Assembly (NCBI GenBank): GCA_022824365.1
Contig: JAJEAA010000029.1
Coordinates: 62,001 to 126,000, forward strand
Direction of reading: 5' to 3'
Source: Anaerolineae bacterium
GTDB lineage: Bacteria > Chloroflexota > Anaerolineae > Aggregatilineales > Phototrophicaceae
DNA: 64,000 bases
The notes under the pieces: model-generated
Database searches by the model: none
Told to the model about the DNA's origin: nothing
The model's input: the letters and a program-made list of their open reading frames with translations, nothing else
Made by a program: the position numbers and the translations under genes
Part shown: positions 17,145-24,790 of the stretch, in pieces
How the letters are laid out: every line of letters begins with the position of its first letter
Position numbering within the stretch: the stretch's first letter is position 1

Positions 17145-17728
17145 TCGTCCGCCCTCATAGGCGTCCCTGGAATCAGGCTTTGCGGGGCGATCTGCAATCC
17201 GCCCTCCAACCGACGTTGCAACAGCCGCACCACCGCGTAAACCGGTATCACAGCCAAGAGATTCAGCAGAATCGTCGGGATCAAGACCAGACGCGTAACC
17301 GCCAGGATATCGTAGGTATAGCCTGAAATCGCCAATGCCGCGAGCGTGTAAGCCGTCAAGAGCAGGGTAGCTACCGGTGTGGCGCCGATCAAAAACATCA
17401 GGCGCACATGGAACAGTTGCCGCGCAATGCTGTTAAATGTGAAGGCGATGACAATGAGGGCGACCGAGGTCGTGCCGATTGGGAGAATCGATAGCAGGTC
17501 CAGCGCAATGCCGCCCACGAGCGCCCATATCAGACAGTCTGTCAACTCGGCGTGAACCGACCAGCAAATCACAAATAGCATAACAAGACTGAGTTGACCG
17601 CGCGTGTTGCTGAGTACCGGCGTAATCGCGCTAAGGACTGCGATCAAAAAGTCGATGGCATGCGGCACAATACTGGCGGTCAACGCGGCAGACAGGCCAA
17701 GTATGGGAATCGAAAGGTAGCGCCCCAT
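17141..17728 (-). CDS. mreD: Rod shape-determining protein MreD
   Basis: A 195-residue membrane protein with about five or six helices, following mreC with a one-base overlap region and overlapping mrdA by four bases. Sequence identity in this family is low; assignment rests on position, size and the 'WALVGGIALDLLSILPIGTTSVALI' segment typical of MreD. MreD links MreC and the cytoskeleton to the wall synthases. Confidence 0.85.
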   Translation of the reverse strand: MGRYLSIPILGLSAALTASIVPHAIDFLIAVLSAITPVLSNTRGQLSLVMLFVICWSVHAELTDCLIWALVGGIALDLLSILPIGTTSVALIVIAFTFNSIARQLFHVRLMFLIGATPVATLLLTAYTLAALAISGYTYDILAVTRLVLIPTILLNLLAVIPVYAVVRLLQRRLEGGLQIAPQSLIPGTPMRADE

Positions 17729-17729
17729 T

Positions 17730-18581
17730 CTAGTTGCCTTCCGCTTGATCGAAGATCATCAGGTCGACCGGCTCAAAGCCAGTGATGACCAAGACCACTT
17801 CCAGTGTTTCGAAGTCAATTAAGCTGCGGACTTCCGCTTCCTGAAACAACTCAAATTCAAACTGGCGGACGCTAGTTACTTGTCCAACCAGGATGTCGGC
17901 GGGGAAATTGCTGCCCAAGCCTGAGGTAATGACAAGATCGCCTTGTCGTATCTCCTCGTCCAGATCCACCATCGTCAAGCGCAATACGCCGGAAGCCTGG
18001 CCGATGATGCTGCCATGCGCCCGCGTCGTCTGCAAGCGCGAGCTCACCGCGCTGTTCTCGTCATTTATCAATTGCACCTGAGCCGCGTTGGCGCTGACGC
18101 GGATGATGCGCCCGACCAGTCCCAGGGCGGTTGTGACGGGCATGCCGATTGCCACACCGTCGCGCGTTCCGCGATTGATGACGATGGCGCGAGCGATGCC
18201 GGTTTGCTCCACAGCAATTACATCTGCGGTCAGAAAGTCCTGATTTTCCAGCGCTGCTGTGTAATTCAACAGGCTGATCAAACGCTCATAGTCGCTGGCT
18301 GCTTCTCGAAGCTGGATGGATTCCACCTGCCGGCGAGCCAGTTGCTCCTCCAACTCCGCGATTCGCGCCCGCAATTGCCCTAGATTGTTCAGATCATCAA
18401 TGACCGCATTGATCGATAGGGACAGCCGGTTCAGCAGGCCGGCAACCCCGTTTAAGGGAACTGCCGCGATGTCTTCCACCGGTGTCAGCACACCGCTGAC
18501 GCTTAGTATGATTGCCGCCCCACAAAGGCCAAGCATTATTAGCAGCAACAGAATGCGGCCGGGGCGCCCGGGCGATCTCAC
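17730..18581 (-). CDS. mreC: Rod shape-determining protein MreC
   Basis: A ~283-residue single-pass protein: an N-terminal hydrophobic anchor (~10-30), a coiled-coil region near residues 60-95 ('RIAELEEQLARRQVESIQLREA') and the beta-domain with 'GIARAIVINRGTRDGVAIGMPV' and 'QGDLVITSGLGSNFPADILVG'. MreC activates PBP2. GTG at 18581 is preferred since GAGG lies eight bases before it; TTG at 18587 is an alternative with poor spacing. Follows mreB after about 115 bases. Confidence 0.93.
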   Translation of the reverse strand: MRSPGRPGRILLLLIMLGLCGAAIILSVSGVLTPVEDIAAVPLNGVAGLLNRLSLSINAVIDDLNNLGQLRARIAELEEQLARRQVESIQLREAASDYERLISLLNYTAALENQDFLTADVIAVEQTGIARAIVINRGTRDGVAIGMPVTTALGLVGRIIRVSANAAQVQLINDENSAVSSRLQTTRAHGSIIGQASGVLRLTMVDLDEEIRQGDLVITSGLGSNFPADILVGQVTSVRQFEFELFQEAEVRSLIDFETLEVVLVITGFEPVDLMIFDQAEGN

Positions 18582-18697
18582 GCGCAAGTCCTCGCGCTAA
18601 ACGGTCTCGACTAATCTTATCACAATTAAGGCTGTAGCTCTGATTGCGCCTGCCAGCGAGCCAAGGTCCGCTTGAATTTGGCGAGACGGTGGGTTAC

Positions 18698-19759
18698 TCA
18701 ATGTCGGGTGCTGCCGCGTTCCGGTCCAGTTAGCAAGCGGCGCAGATTATTGTAGTCTTCAAGCACGCGGCCCGCCCCCCGCGCCACGCAGGTCATCGCA
18801 TCATCAGCAAGCCAGGCGCGGATGTTAACTTCCTCGCGCAGCCTTTCGTCCAAGCCGCGCAATTGGCCGCCGCCGCCAGCGATCGTTATGCCGCTCTCCA
18901 TTAGATCAGCCACCAGCTCCGGCGGCGTATCATCCAGGGCATCCTTGACCGTGTCCAAAATGATGCTGACCGATCCTCCTATTGCCTCTCTGATTTCTAT
19001 CGAGCTCACCTCGACTGAGTCAGGCAGGCCCGTTGTCAGGTTTCTGCCTTTGACCATGTAGGTTCGTTCTTGTGGGAGCGGATAGGCCGAGCCTATGTCA
19101 ATCTTGGCTTTTTCCGCTGTCGGTTCTCCAATTAACAAGTTGTGTTTGTTGCGCAAGTGCTGAACGATATCTTCATCCATTTCGTCGCCGGCTACCCGTA
19201 TTGAGCGGCTGATGACTATGCCGCCGAGCGAAAACAAGGCGACTTCCGTCGTGCCGCCGCCGATATCAACGACCATGCTGCCGCGCGTCTCCAGCACCGG
19301 CAAGTTCGCCCCGATTGCCGCTGCAACCGGTTCTTCAATGAGATGCGCTTCGCGGGCGCCGGCATCCAGGGTTGCCTCGATTACCGCCCGCTTCTCTACT
19401 TCTGTGACGCCACTTGGTATGCCCACGACTACGCGCGGTCGCGGCACGGGCACCCAACTCTGCTCGTGCGCTTTTTTTATGAGGTAATCCAGCATTCGCG
19501 CTGTGATTTCGTATTCGCTGATAACGCCATCGCGCAAGGGACGAACGATCAATATGTCCTTCGGATTCTTGCTCCACATTTCCTTCGCGCGCGCGCCCAC
19601 TTCAATCGGAGCGCGTGTCTTGCGGTCGATGGCGACAAAGGAAGGTTCGTTAATGACGATGCCCTTGCCACGAACATAAACCAGGGTATACGCCGTACCC
19701 AAGTCAATGCCAATGTCGAGCGAAAAGAGCCCGAACAGGAAATCCAGGGGGCTAAGCAC
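18698..19759 (-). CDS. mreB: Actin-like cell-shape protein MreB
   Basis: A 353-residue bacterial actin of usual length. 'DIGIDLGTAYTLVYV' (phosphate 1), 'VDIGGGTTEVALFSLGG' (phosphate 2) and 'ITIAGGGGQLRGLDERL' (adenosine motif) are intact. MreB filaments direct the elongasome along the lateral wall. The start is GTG, with GAGG eight bases upstream. First gene of the morphogenesis cluster, with a -10 TATAAT about 35 bases upstream. Confidence 0.97.
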   Translation of the reverse strand: MLSPLDFLFGLFSLDIGIDLGTAYTLVYVRGKGIVINEPSFVAIDRKTRAPIEVGARAKEMWSKNPKDILIVRPLRDGVISEYEITARMLDYLIKKAHEQSWVPVPRPRVVVGIPSGVTEVEKRAVIEATLDAGAREAHLIEEPVAAAIGANLPVLETRGSMVVDIGGGTTEVALFSLGGIVISRSIRVAGDEMDEDIVQHLRNKHNLLIGEPTAEKAKIDIGSAYPLPQERTYMVKGRNLTTGLPDSVEVSSIEIREAIGGSVSIILDTVKDALDDTPPELVADLMESGITIAGGGGQLRGLDERLREEVNIRAWLADDAMTCVARGAGRVLEDYNNLRRLLTGPERGSTRH

Positions 19760-19792
19760 TATGTAATCCTCGACGTGATGCCTACGCAGCGC

Positions 19793-19798
19793 ATTATA
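19793..19798 (-). promoter_or_regulatory. -10 element of the mreB promoter
   Basis: Perfect TATAAT on the minus strand, 34 bases before the mreB GTG; the -35 position holds a weak TATTTG at 17 bases. The AT-rich 19800-19900 stretch separates it from the divergent tilS gene. Confidence 0.45.
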
Positions 19799-19977
19799 TC
19801 ACAGTAGCTCTCAATCAAATATTAACTAAAATCAATGTTGCGCAAACATAATCGCGCTCTGTTTAGATTTAATCACAATATATCACCGAATCTCTCATGA
19901 TTCCCAAGATTTTGGCAGGAGGTTATGATGGAGGAGGATAGCATAGGAGTCGTCGGGTATTCGTTGGATTTAAGGTA

Positions 19978-21381
19978 GTGATTGTCGATAGCGTTCTGCG
20001 GTCAATCGGGGGGGCAAGCGTCTTTGCGGAAGCGGGGACGCTTATTGTCGCAGTCTCAGGCGGTTGCGATTCTATCGCGTTACTTCATATCTTGCAGGGA
20101 TTACGCAAGCGGCTGGATCTGGCTTTGCACGTCGCGTCGCTCGACCATGGCATCCGCGGTGAAGCGGGTCAACACGATGTCAACTTCGTCCGCGGCTTGG
20201 CCGAGCGTTGGCAGTTGCCATGCACAACTGCGCGGGTCGACGTGCCCGCATTGACGCGAGAGTGGGGCATCGGCTTGGAGGCGGCGGCGCGGCGCGCGCG
20301 CTACGACTTCCTCGCGACTGTGGCGCAACAAGAAAACAGCAACTGCGTCGCCGTCGGGCATCATGCGCTGGACCAGGCTGAAACCATCCTCATGCACATC
20401 GTCCGCGGCAGCGGCACGCGCGGTCTCGGCGGAATCCGCGCCGTATCACCCATGCCCTTTCATCCCTCGATCACGCTCTTCCGCCCCCTTCTGTCGCTCT
20501 CGCGCGACCAACTGGAGGCATACTGCGCGGCGCGCAACCTTGCCTACCTGCACGATGAGACCAATGACGACGTCTCTTTCAGTCGCAACTATCTGCGACA
20601 GGAGATACTCACAAGGCTGGCTCGCCTCAATCCCGACCTGCTCGCCGCTTTTGGCCGCCTCGCCGATTCGGCGGCAGTCGATGAGGATTTCTTCGCCGAA
20701 GCGATCAACTCGCAGGTCCTGCCCTCTGTCCATAAGACCGATGGCGCTTGGCGAATGGGCAGACAAGACTTTGACGCGCTGCATCCAGCGCTGCAACGGC
20801 GCTTGCTCCGCGAGGCGTTTCGCCGGCTCGCTGACGAAGCCGCCAGCTTGCCACACAAACTGACGCTTGATCTCTTGGCCTGGGCGCAGCAAGCTCGCGT
20901 CGGCGCATCGCGCGACCTCGGCGCTTCGGTAGAGTTGTACATCGATTATGACGATCTGTGGATCCGGCAAAAAGGCAGTCCCTTGGCGTCCGCGAGCTAT
21001 CGTTTGATCCCGCATGATACCGACCTGAAAGTTACGTCATCGACGCCTTTTGCGCGGCATGGGCTGAGTATTTCAATCGCGCGGGGAGCCGAAAAGTCTC
21101 ACGCATCCCTTGCGCTTGCTTTGAAGGACGGCTGCGAAGTGAGGCTGCGTACGCGGCGTCCGGGCGACCGCTTCAAACCGAAAGGCATGGGCGGCCAATC
21201 CCGCAAGCTCAAGGACTGGATGATTGACCGCAAGATTCCGCGTTACCTGCGCGATCGCATGCCGCTTGTCACTGTCGACGGCGATATCATCGCCATCTGT
21301 TTGGGGCGGACCTGGCACATGTCTGAACCGGATCCATCAATCTCTCGCGAAGATTCCACGCTCGTGCTAACCCTCGCCTAA
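19978..21381 (+). CDS. tilS: tRNA(Ile)-lysidine synthase TilS
   Basis: A 467-residue N-type ATP pyrophosphatase that modifies C34 of tRNA-Ile(CAU) to lysidine. The PP-loop 'VAVSGGCDSIALLH' is intact near residue 27, followed by 'SLDHGIRGEAGQHDVNFV', 'GHHALDQAETILMHIVRGSGTRGL' and a C-terminal 'RTRRPGDRFKPKGMGG...LKDWMIDRKIP' tRNA-binding domain. The GTG start is chosen by frame and N-terminal family pattern; the ribosome site is weak. It is transcribed divergently from mreB. Confidence 0.95.
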   Translation: MIVDSVLRSIGGASVFAEAGTLIVAVSGGCDSIALLHILQGLRKRLDLALHVASLDHGIRGEAGQHDVNFVRGLAERWQLPCTTARVDVPALTREWGIGLEAAARRARYDFLATVAQQENSNCVAVGHHALDQAETILMHIVRGSGTRGLGGIRAVSPMPFHPSITLFRPLLSLSRDQLEAYCAARNLAYLHDETNDDVSFSRNYLRQEILTRLARLNPDLLAAFGRLADSAAVDEDFFAEAINSQVLPSVHKTDGAWRMGRQDFDALHPALQRRLLREAFRRLADEAASLPHKLTLDLLAWAQQARVGASRDLGASVELYIDYDDLWIRQKGSPLASASYRLIPHDTDLKVTSSTPFARHGLSISIARGAEKSHASLALALKDGCEVRLRTRRPGDRFKPKGMGGQSRKLKDWMIDRKIPRYLRDRMPLVTVDGDIIAICLGRTWHMSEPDPSISREDSTLVLTLA

Positions 21382-21430
21382 GCACCGAATTACGCGCAAT
21401 ATGCTTTGGCGCGTCAGCAAGCGCCAATGC

Positions 21431-21436
21431 TATAAT
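21431..21436 (+). promoter_or_regulatory. -10 element upstream of the response regulator
   Basis: Perfect TATAAT 36 bases before the ATG. TTGGCG at 21406-21411 could act as -35 but with a long 19-base spacer. Confidence 0.4.
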
Positions 21437-21471
21437 GAAGCTACATTCGTCTGTCCAGCTCGGCGGTCCAT

Positions 21472-22317
21472 ATGTCTGAGAGACAGTTGATGCGACTATT
21501 GCTTGTCGACCACGATGGCGTCAATCGGTATACCGTTAGTAAAGCCTTACAGCGCGTGGGTTACATGGTCGCGGAAGCGGTTAGCGGCGAGGCGGCGCTT
21601 GATCGTTTCGCTTCGGGCGACTTTGACCTGATCCTGTCGGAAATCGACCTGCCGGGAATGAGCGGGATTGAACTCCTGCAAGCGGTCAAGAAACAATCGA
21701 CCGATGCCATCGTCATTCTTATGACCGGTGAGGTGACGGTGGATGATGCTATTCAGGCTCTGCGCCTTGGCGTGACCGACCTGCTCGCCAAGCCATATTC
21801 CAGCGAAGATATTCGCGAAAGCGTCGAGCGCGGCGTCGAACACGCGCGCAGCTTAAGGCGTCGCCGCCGACTGCTTGATACTTTCGAGCGCAACGTTACA
21901 GAATTGGCGCGCGAAGCGTCGATCGCCACAACAGACCATGACGATGGCGCTTTTGATGCCGGCGCTGCGTCAAGACGGACGGGAACAGCCCGGCGCGGCA
22001 GCGTCATCAGCTTGGGTCCCCTGGCAATCTTGCCTGGCAAGTACCAGATTGCCGCCGGCGATAATGCCGTCAGCCTGACGCCAACCGAATTCGATTTGCT
22101 CTTGTACCTCGCGGCCAATCGCAGCCGCGTCGCTACCTGCCACGAATTGGTGCGGGAAATCCGCGGCTATCAAACCGATGAGACGGAAGCCCGCGAAGTT
22201 ATCCGCCCTCACGTCAGCAACCTGCGCCGAAAACTGCGCGGCTTGGGCGAGATCGACCTCATCGTGAATGTCCGCGGCATCGGCTATCGCCTGGGCGAGA
22301 TTCCCAATGGCGACTGA
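21472..22317 (+). CDS. Atypical OmpR/PhoB-family response regulator (Glu at phospho-acceptor site)
   Basis: A 281-residue protein with an N-terminal receiver domain (residues ~8-125), a basic/disordered linker with 'RSLRRRRRLL', and a winged-helix DNA-binding domain (~185-278: 'LTPTEFDLLLYLA', 'VIRPHVSNLRRKLR', 'VNVRGIGYRL'). In the receiver, the phospho-acceptor place in 'FDLILSEIDLPGM' is Glu57, not Asp, and one of the two acidic metal ligands is His14 ('VDHDG'); Thr85 and Lys107 remain. It is thus likely phosphorylation-independent or constitutively active. No histidine kinase gene is adjacent. Confidence 0.88.
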   Translation: MSERQLMRLLLVDHDGVNRYTVSKALQRVGYMVAEAVSGEAALDRFASGDFDLILSEIDLPGMSGIELLQAVKKQSTDAIVILMTGEVTVDDAIQALRLGVTDLLAKPYSSEDIRESVERGVEHARSLRRRRRLLDTFERNVTELAREASIATTDHDDGAFDAGAASRRTGTARRGSVISLGPLAILPGKYQIAAGDNAVSLTPTEFDLLLYLAANRSRVATCHELVREIRGYQTDETEAREVIRPHVSNLRRKLRGLGEIDLIVNVRGIGYRLGEIPNGD

Positions 22318-22481
22318 TTCTCCTCTCTAATCCCGCATCAAAGTTCTTATCAAAACGCGATTTGTGATGGCTGAATCAGTCTGATTTTTTGTGTGAGGGC
22401 GGTAGCCAATATCGCAGCTGCCGAGCGGTTGTGATATGATTTGGCGCTGTTCTGTTTCCTATCTGCGACGCCGGAGTTCAC

Positions 22482-24605
22482 ATGCGCCTGCTGCTGCTCA
22501 TAGTCCTATTCTTGTCATCGTCGCTTGCTGTGGCGGGGCAAGATGAAACCTGCGATGAATCCGGCAGTTTGTCTCGCGAAACATACCTCAACGCTGCCTC
22601 CGGGCGCGAAAGTAGATTCCATATTTATACGCCGCCCTGTTACGCCACAAGCGGGGAGACTTACCCGTTGCTGACCCTTCTGCACGGCTCCAATGCCGAC
22701 GACCAACAGTGGGCGCTGCTTGGCTTTCTCCATTCGCTCGAAGCGGCGATATCAGATGGCGCGGCCACACCGATGGTCGTATTGATGCCCTATGGGGGCG
22801 CTGCCGCCAACGACAATCAGTTTGGCGCGAACAGCTACGATAATGCGCTTCTTGACTTGCTGACGCAGGTGTCCGCACGCTATCGAACCAACGGCGCGCA
22901 GGCTATCGGCGGCATCTCACGCGGCGGGTTTTGGGCTTATCATCTTGGATTGCGCTTCGCCGATATGTTTGTGGCGGTCGGAGGTCATAGCCCCTTTTTC
23001 GACGATGACCATGCGCCGGCAGAATATAATCCCTTGCGCCTCGCGGAAACATTGGAACCGGACACGCATCTCAAGCTGTGGCTCGATCGCGGCACGCGGG
23101 ACTATGCCGCTCCCGGCGTAGACAAACTGCATGTGACGCTCCGCGAGCGGGATGTGCCGCACCAATACGTCGTCTACCGCGACGGCGATCATAGCGACGC
23201 GAGCTGGTCCCAAAATGTAGGCGATTATATCGCCTTCTATTCGGACGCGTTTTCCCCGCCGCCCAGCCCGCGCCCTGCCGAATCGCAAACGCAGCAAGAC
23301 GCGCTGGAGTTGTGGTTGCCGGCCGCCGGTTTCGGGTCGCTGCTGCTTTCCATTGACTCTTCCGACCTGGATTCGCTTCTCGCCGGTAGCTACGATAGCA
23401 GGCTCATCCTCACGGAATCAGCGGCTGGGCGACTGGGTCAACGCGGTTTCGTCTTTAATGCAGGCACTCGCACCGTCCCATCCGACCGGCTTTTTTACGA
23501 GCTATGGCGGGACAAGCAGAGTTTCACGCTATTGCCATTTGAAGAACTGCGCTTAGGCCTTCGTCCGCTCTGGCTTGATGACGAACCCATCGTCGATCAA
23601 CTCGACCGCTATCCGCTGGTCTTCGAGAGCGCCTTTTCAAACTTCAGCCGCGATAAATTGACGCGCATTACGCTTTCAGGCACGACGGCGCTGGCGCGGC
23701 ACACCCTGCCCGCCATTGACGCGATCGGCGTAGAACATGCGGCGAGCGGCATAAGCGGCTACGTGCAATTGGCAGATTTCTTTCAGATCACCAACGAGGC
23801 CTCTATCGTTCCCGACTGTCCCGACGCCGGCATTGGCTTGGCCGGTCGCGATTACAGCATGTGTATGAAACTTGAGCATGCGCGGTTATTCGATCTGTTA
23901 GGCGTCGATATCGTCGACCTCACCGGCAATCACATCAACGATTACCGGTTTGAGCCGCTGCTGCAAACGCTCGACCTGTTCGAGCAATCGGATATCGCCG
24001 TGGTTGGCGGCGGTCGCAGTCTCGAAGAAGCGCGCGCGCCATTGATACTGGACCACAATGGATCGCGTATCGGCTGGCTGGCTTGTAACTGGATCGGTCC
24101 CGCATTTGCCATCGCCAGCGACGATCCCGACTCATCTTTTGGAATCCGCCCGGGCGCCGCTTCTTGTGATCCAAACTGGCTGCGTGAAGCGTTGGCTTTG
24201 CTGGCTGCCGAGGTAGATCTGGTATTGCTGACGGTGCAATATCGCGAGTATGAGGTTTACGAACCCGAACCAGGTCAGGTGACTGACTTCAAGACCTTTG
24301 CCGAGTGGGGCGCCGATGTTGTGATCGGCACCGCCGAACACAAACCGATGACCTTTGAATTCTATCCGACTCAGCGCGGCGAAACCGCCTTCATCCACTA
24401 CGGCTTGGGCAATCTCTTCTTTGATCAACTCGGCTGGGGCAATCAGCGCTTTTTCCTCGATACCTTGTATATCTACGACGGAGTTTTGCTCGCTGTTGAA
24501 GTTTACCCTGGGATCATCGAAGACCGCGCCCGCCCGCGCTTGCTCACGGGGGATGACCGCTTCAACTTTTTGCACTACATGTTCATCCAAAGAAACGGCT
24601 TTTGA
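22482..24605 (+). CDS. Secreted esterase/CapA fusion protein
   Basis: A 707-residue protein with a signal peptide (~1-19). Residues ~35-260 form an alpha/beta-hydrolase of the esterase D/Fes type: 'LLTLLHGS' oxyanion region, nucleophile elbow 'GISRGG' (Ser146), Asp202 and His237 as likely triad. Residues ~375-690 resemble the CapA/PgsA poly-gamma-glutamate metallo-phosphoesterase-like domain: 'DLTGNHINDY', 'VVGGGRSLEEA', 'GADVVIGTAEHKP' and 'FIHYGLGNLFFDQ'. The CapA 'GDxM' opening motif is altered to 'LSGTTALA'. The fusion suggests a single envelope enzyme cutting and tethering or remodelling an exopolymer; substrate unknown. Confidence 0.8.
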   Translation: MRLLLLIVLFLSSSLAVAGQDETCDESGSLSRETYLNAASGRESRFHIYTPPCYATSGETYPLLTLLHGSNADDQQWALLGFLHSLEAAISDGAATPMVVLMPYGGAAANDNQFGANSYDNALLDLLTQVSARYRTNGAQAIGGISRGGFWAYHLGLRFADMFVAVGGHSPFFDDDHAPAEYNPLRLAETLEPDTHLKLWLDRGTRDYAAPGVDKLHVTLRERDVPHQYVVYRDGDHSDASWSQNVGDYIAFYSDAFSPPPSPRPAESQTQQDALELWLPAAGFGSLLLSIDSSDLDSLLAGSYDSRLILTESAAGRLGQRGFVFNAGTRTVPSDRLFYELWRDKQSFTLLPFEELRLGLRPLWLDDEPIVDQLDRYPLVFESAFSNFSRDKLTRITLSGTTALARHTLPAIDAIGVEHAASGISGYVQLADFFQITNEASIVPDCPDAGIGLAGRDYSMCMKLEHARLFDLLGVDIVDLTGNHINDYRFEPLLQTLDLFEQSDIAVVGGGRSLEEARAPLILDHNGSRIGWLACNWIGPAFAIASDDPDSSFGIRPGAASCDPNWLREALALLAAEVDLVLLTVQYREYEVYEPEPGQVTDFKTFAEWGADVVIGTAEHKPMTFEFYPTQRGETAFIHYGLGNLFFDQLGWGNQRFFLDTLYIYDGVLLAVEVYPGIIEDRARPRLLTGDDRFNFLHYMFIQRNGF

Positions 24606-24736
24606 CGAAATTTCCCGCTGGGCGAATCAATTACGCGGATTCTGACGTATTTCATACGGCGCCCGCTGCAAAATATATCGTCAGAGGCAAGTCGTTCTGC
24701 GCCCAACGTCACTAGGCGAGGCATATTTTCCTAAGC

Positions 24737-24742
24737 TATAAT
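24737..24742 (+). promoter_or_regulatory. -10 element upstream of the Clp-type ATPase
   Basis: Perfect TATAAT, 48 bases before the ATG. No convincing -35; the nearest 17-base-spaced hexamer is AGGCGA. Confidence 0.35.
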
Positions 24743-24790
24743 GGCGATATTCCTCACGCATTCAAGACCTACAGAGGAAACAGACCGCAT

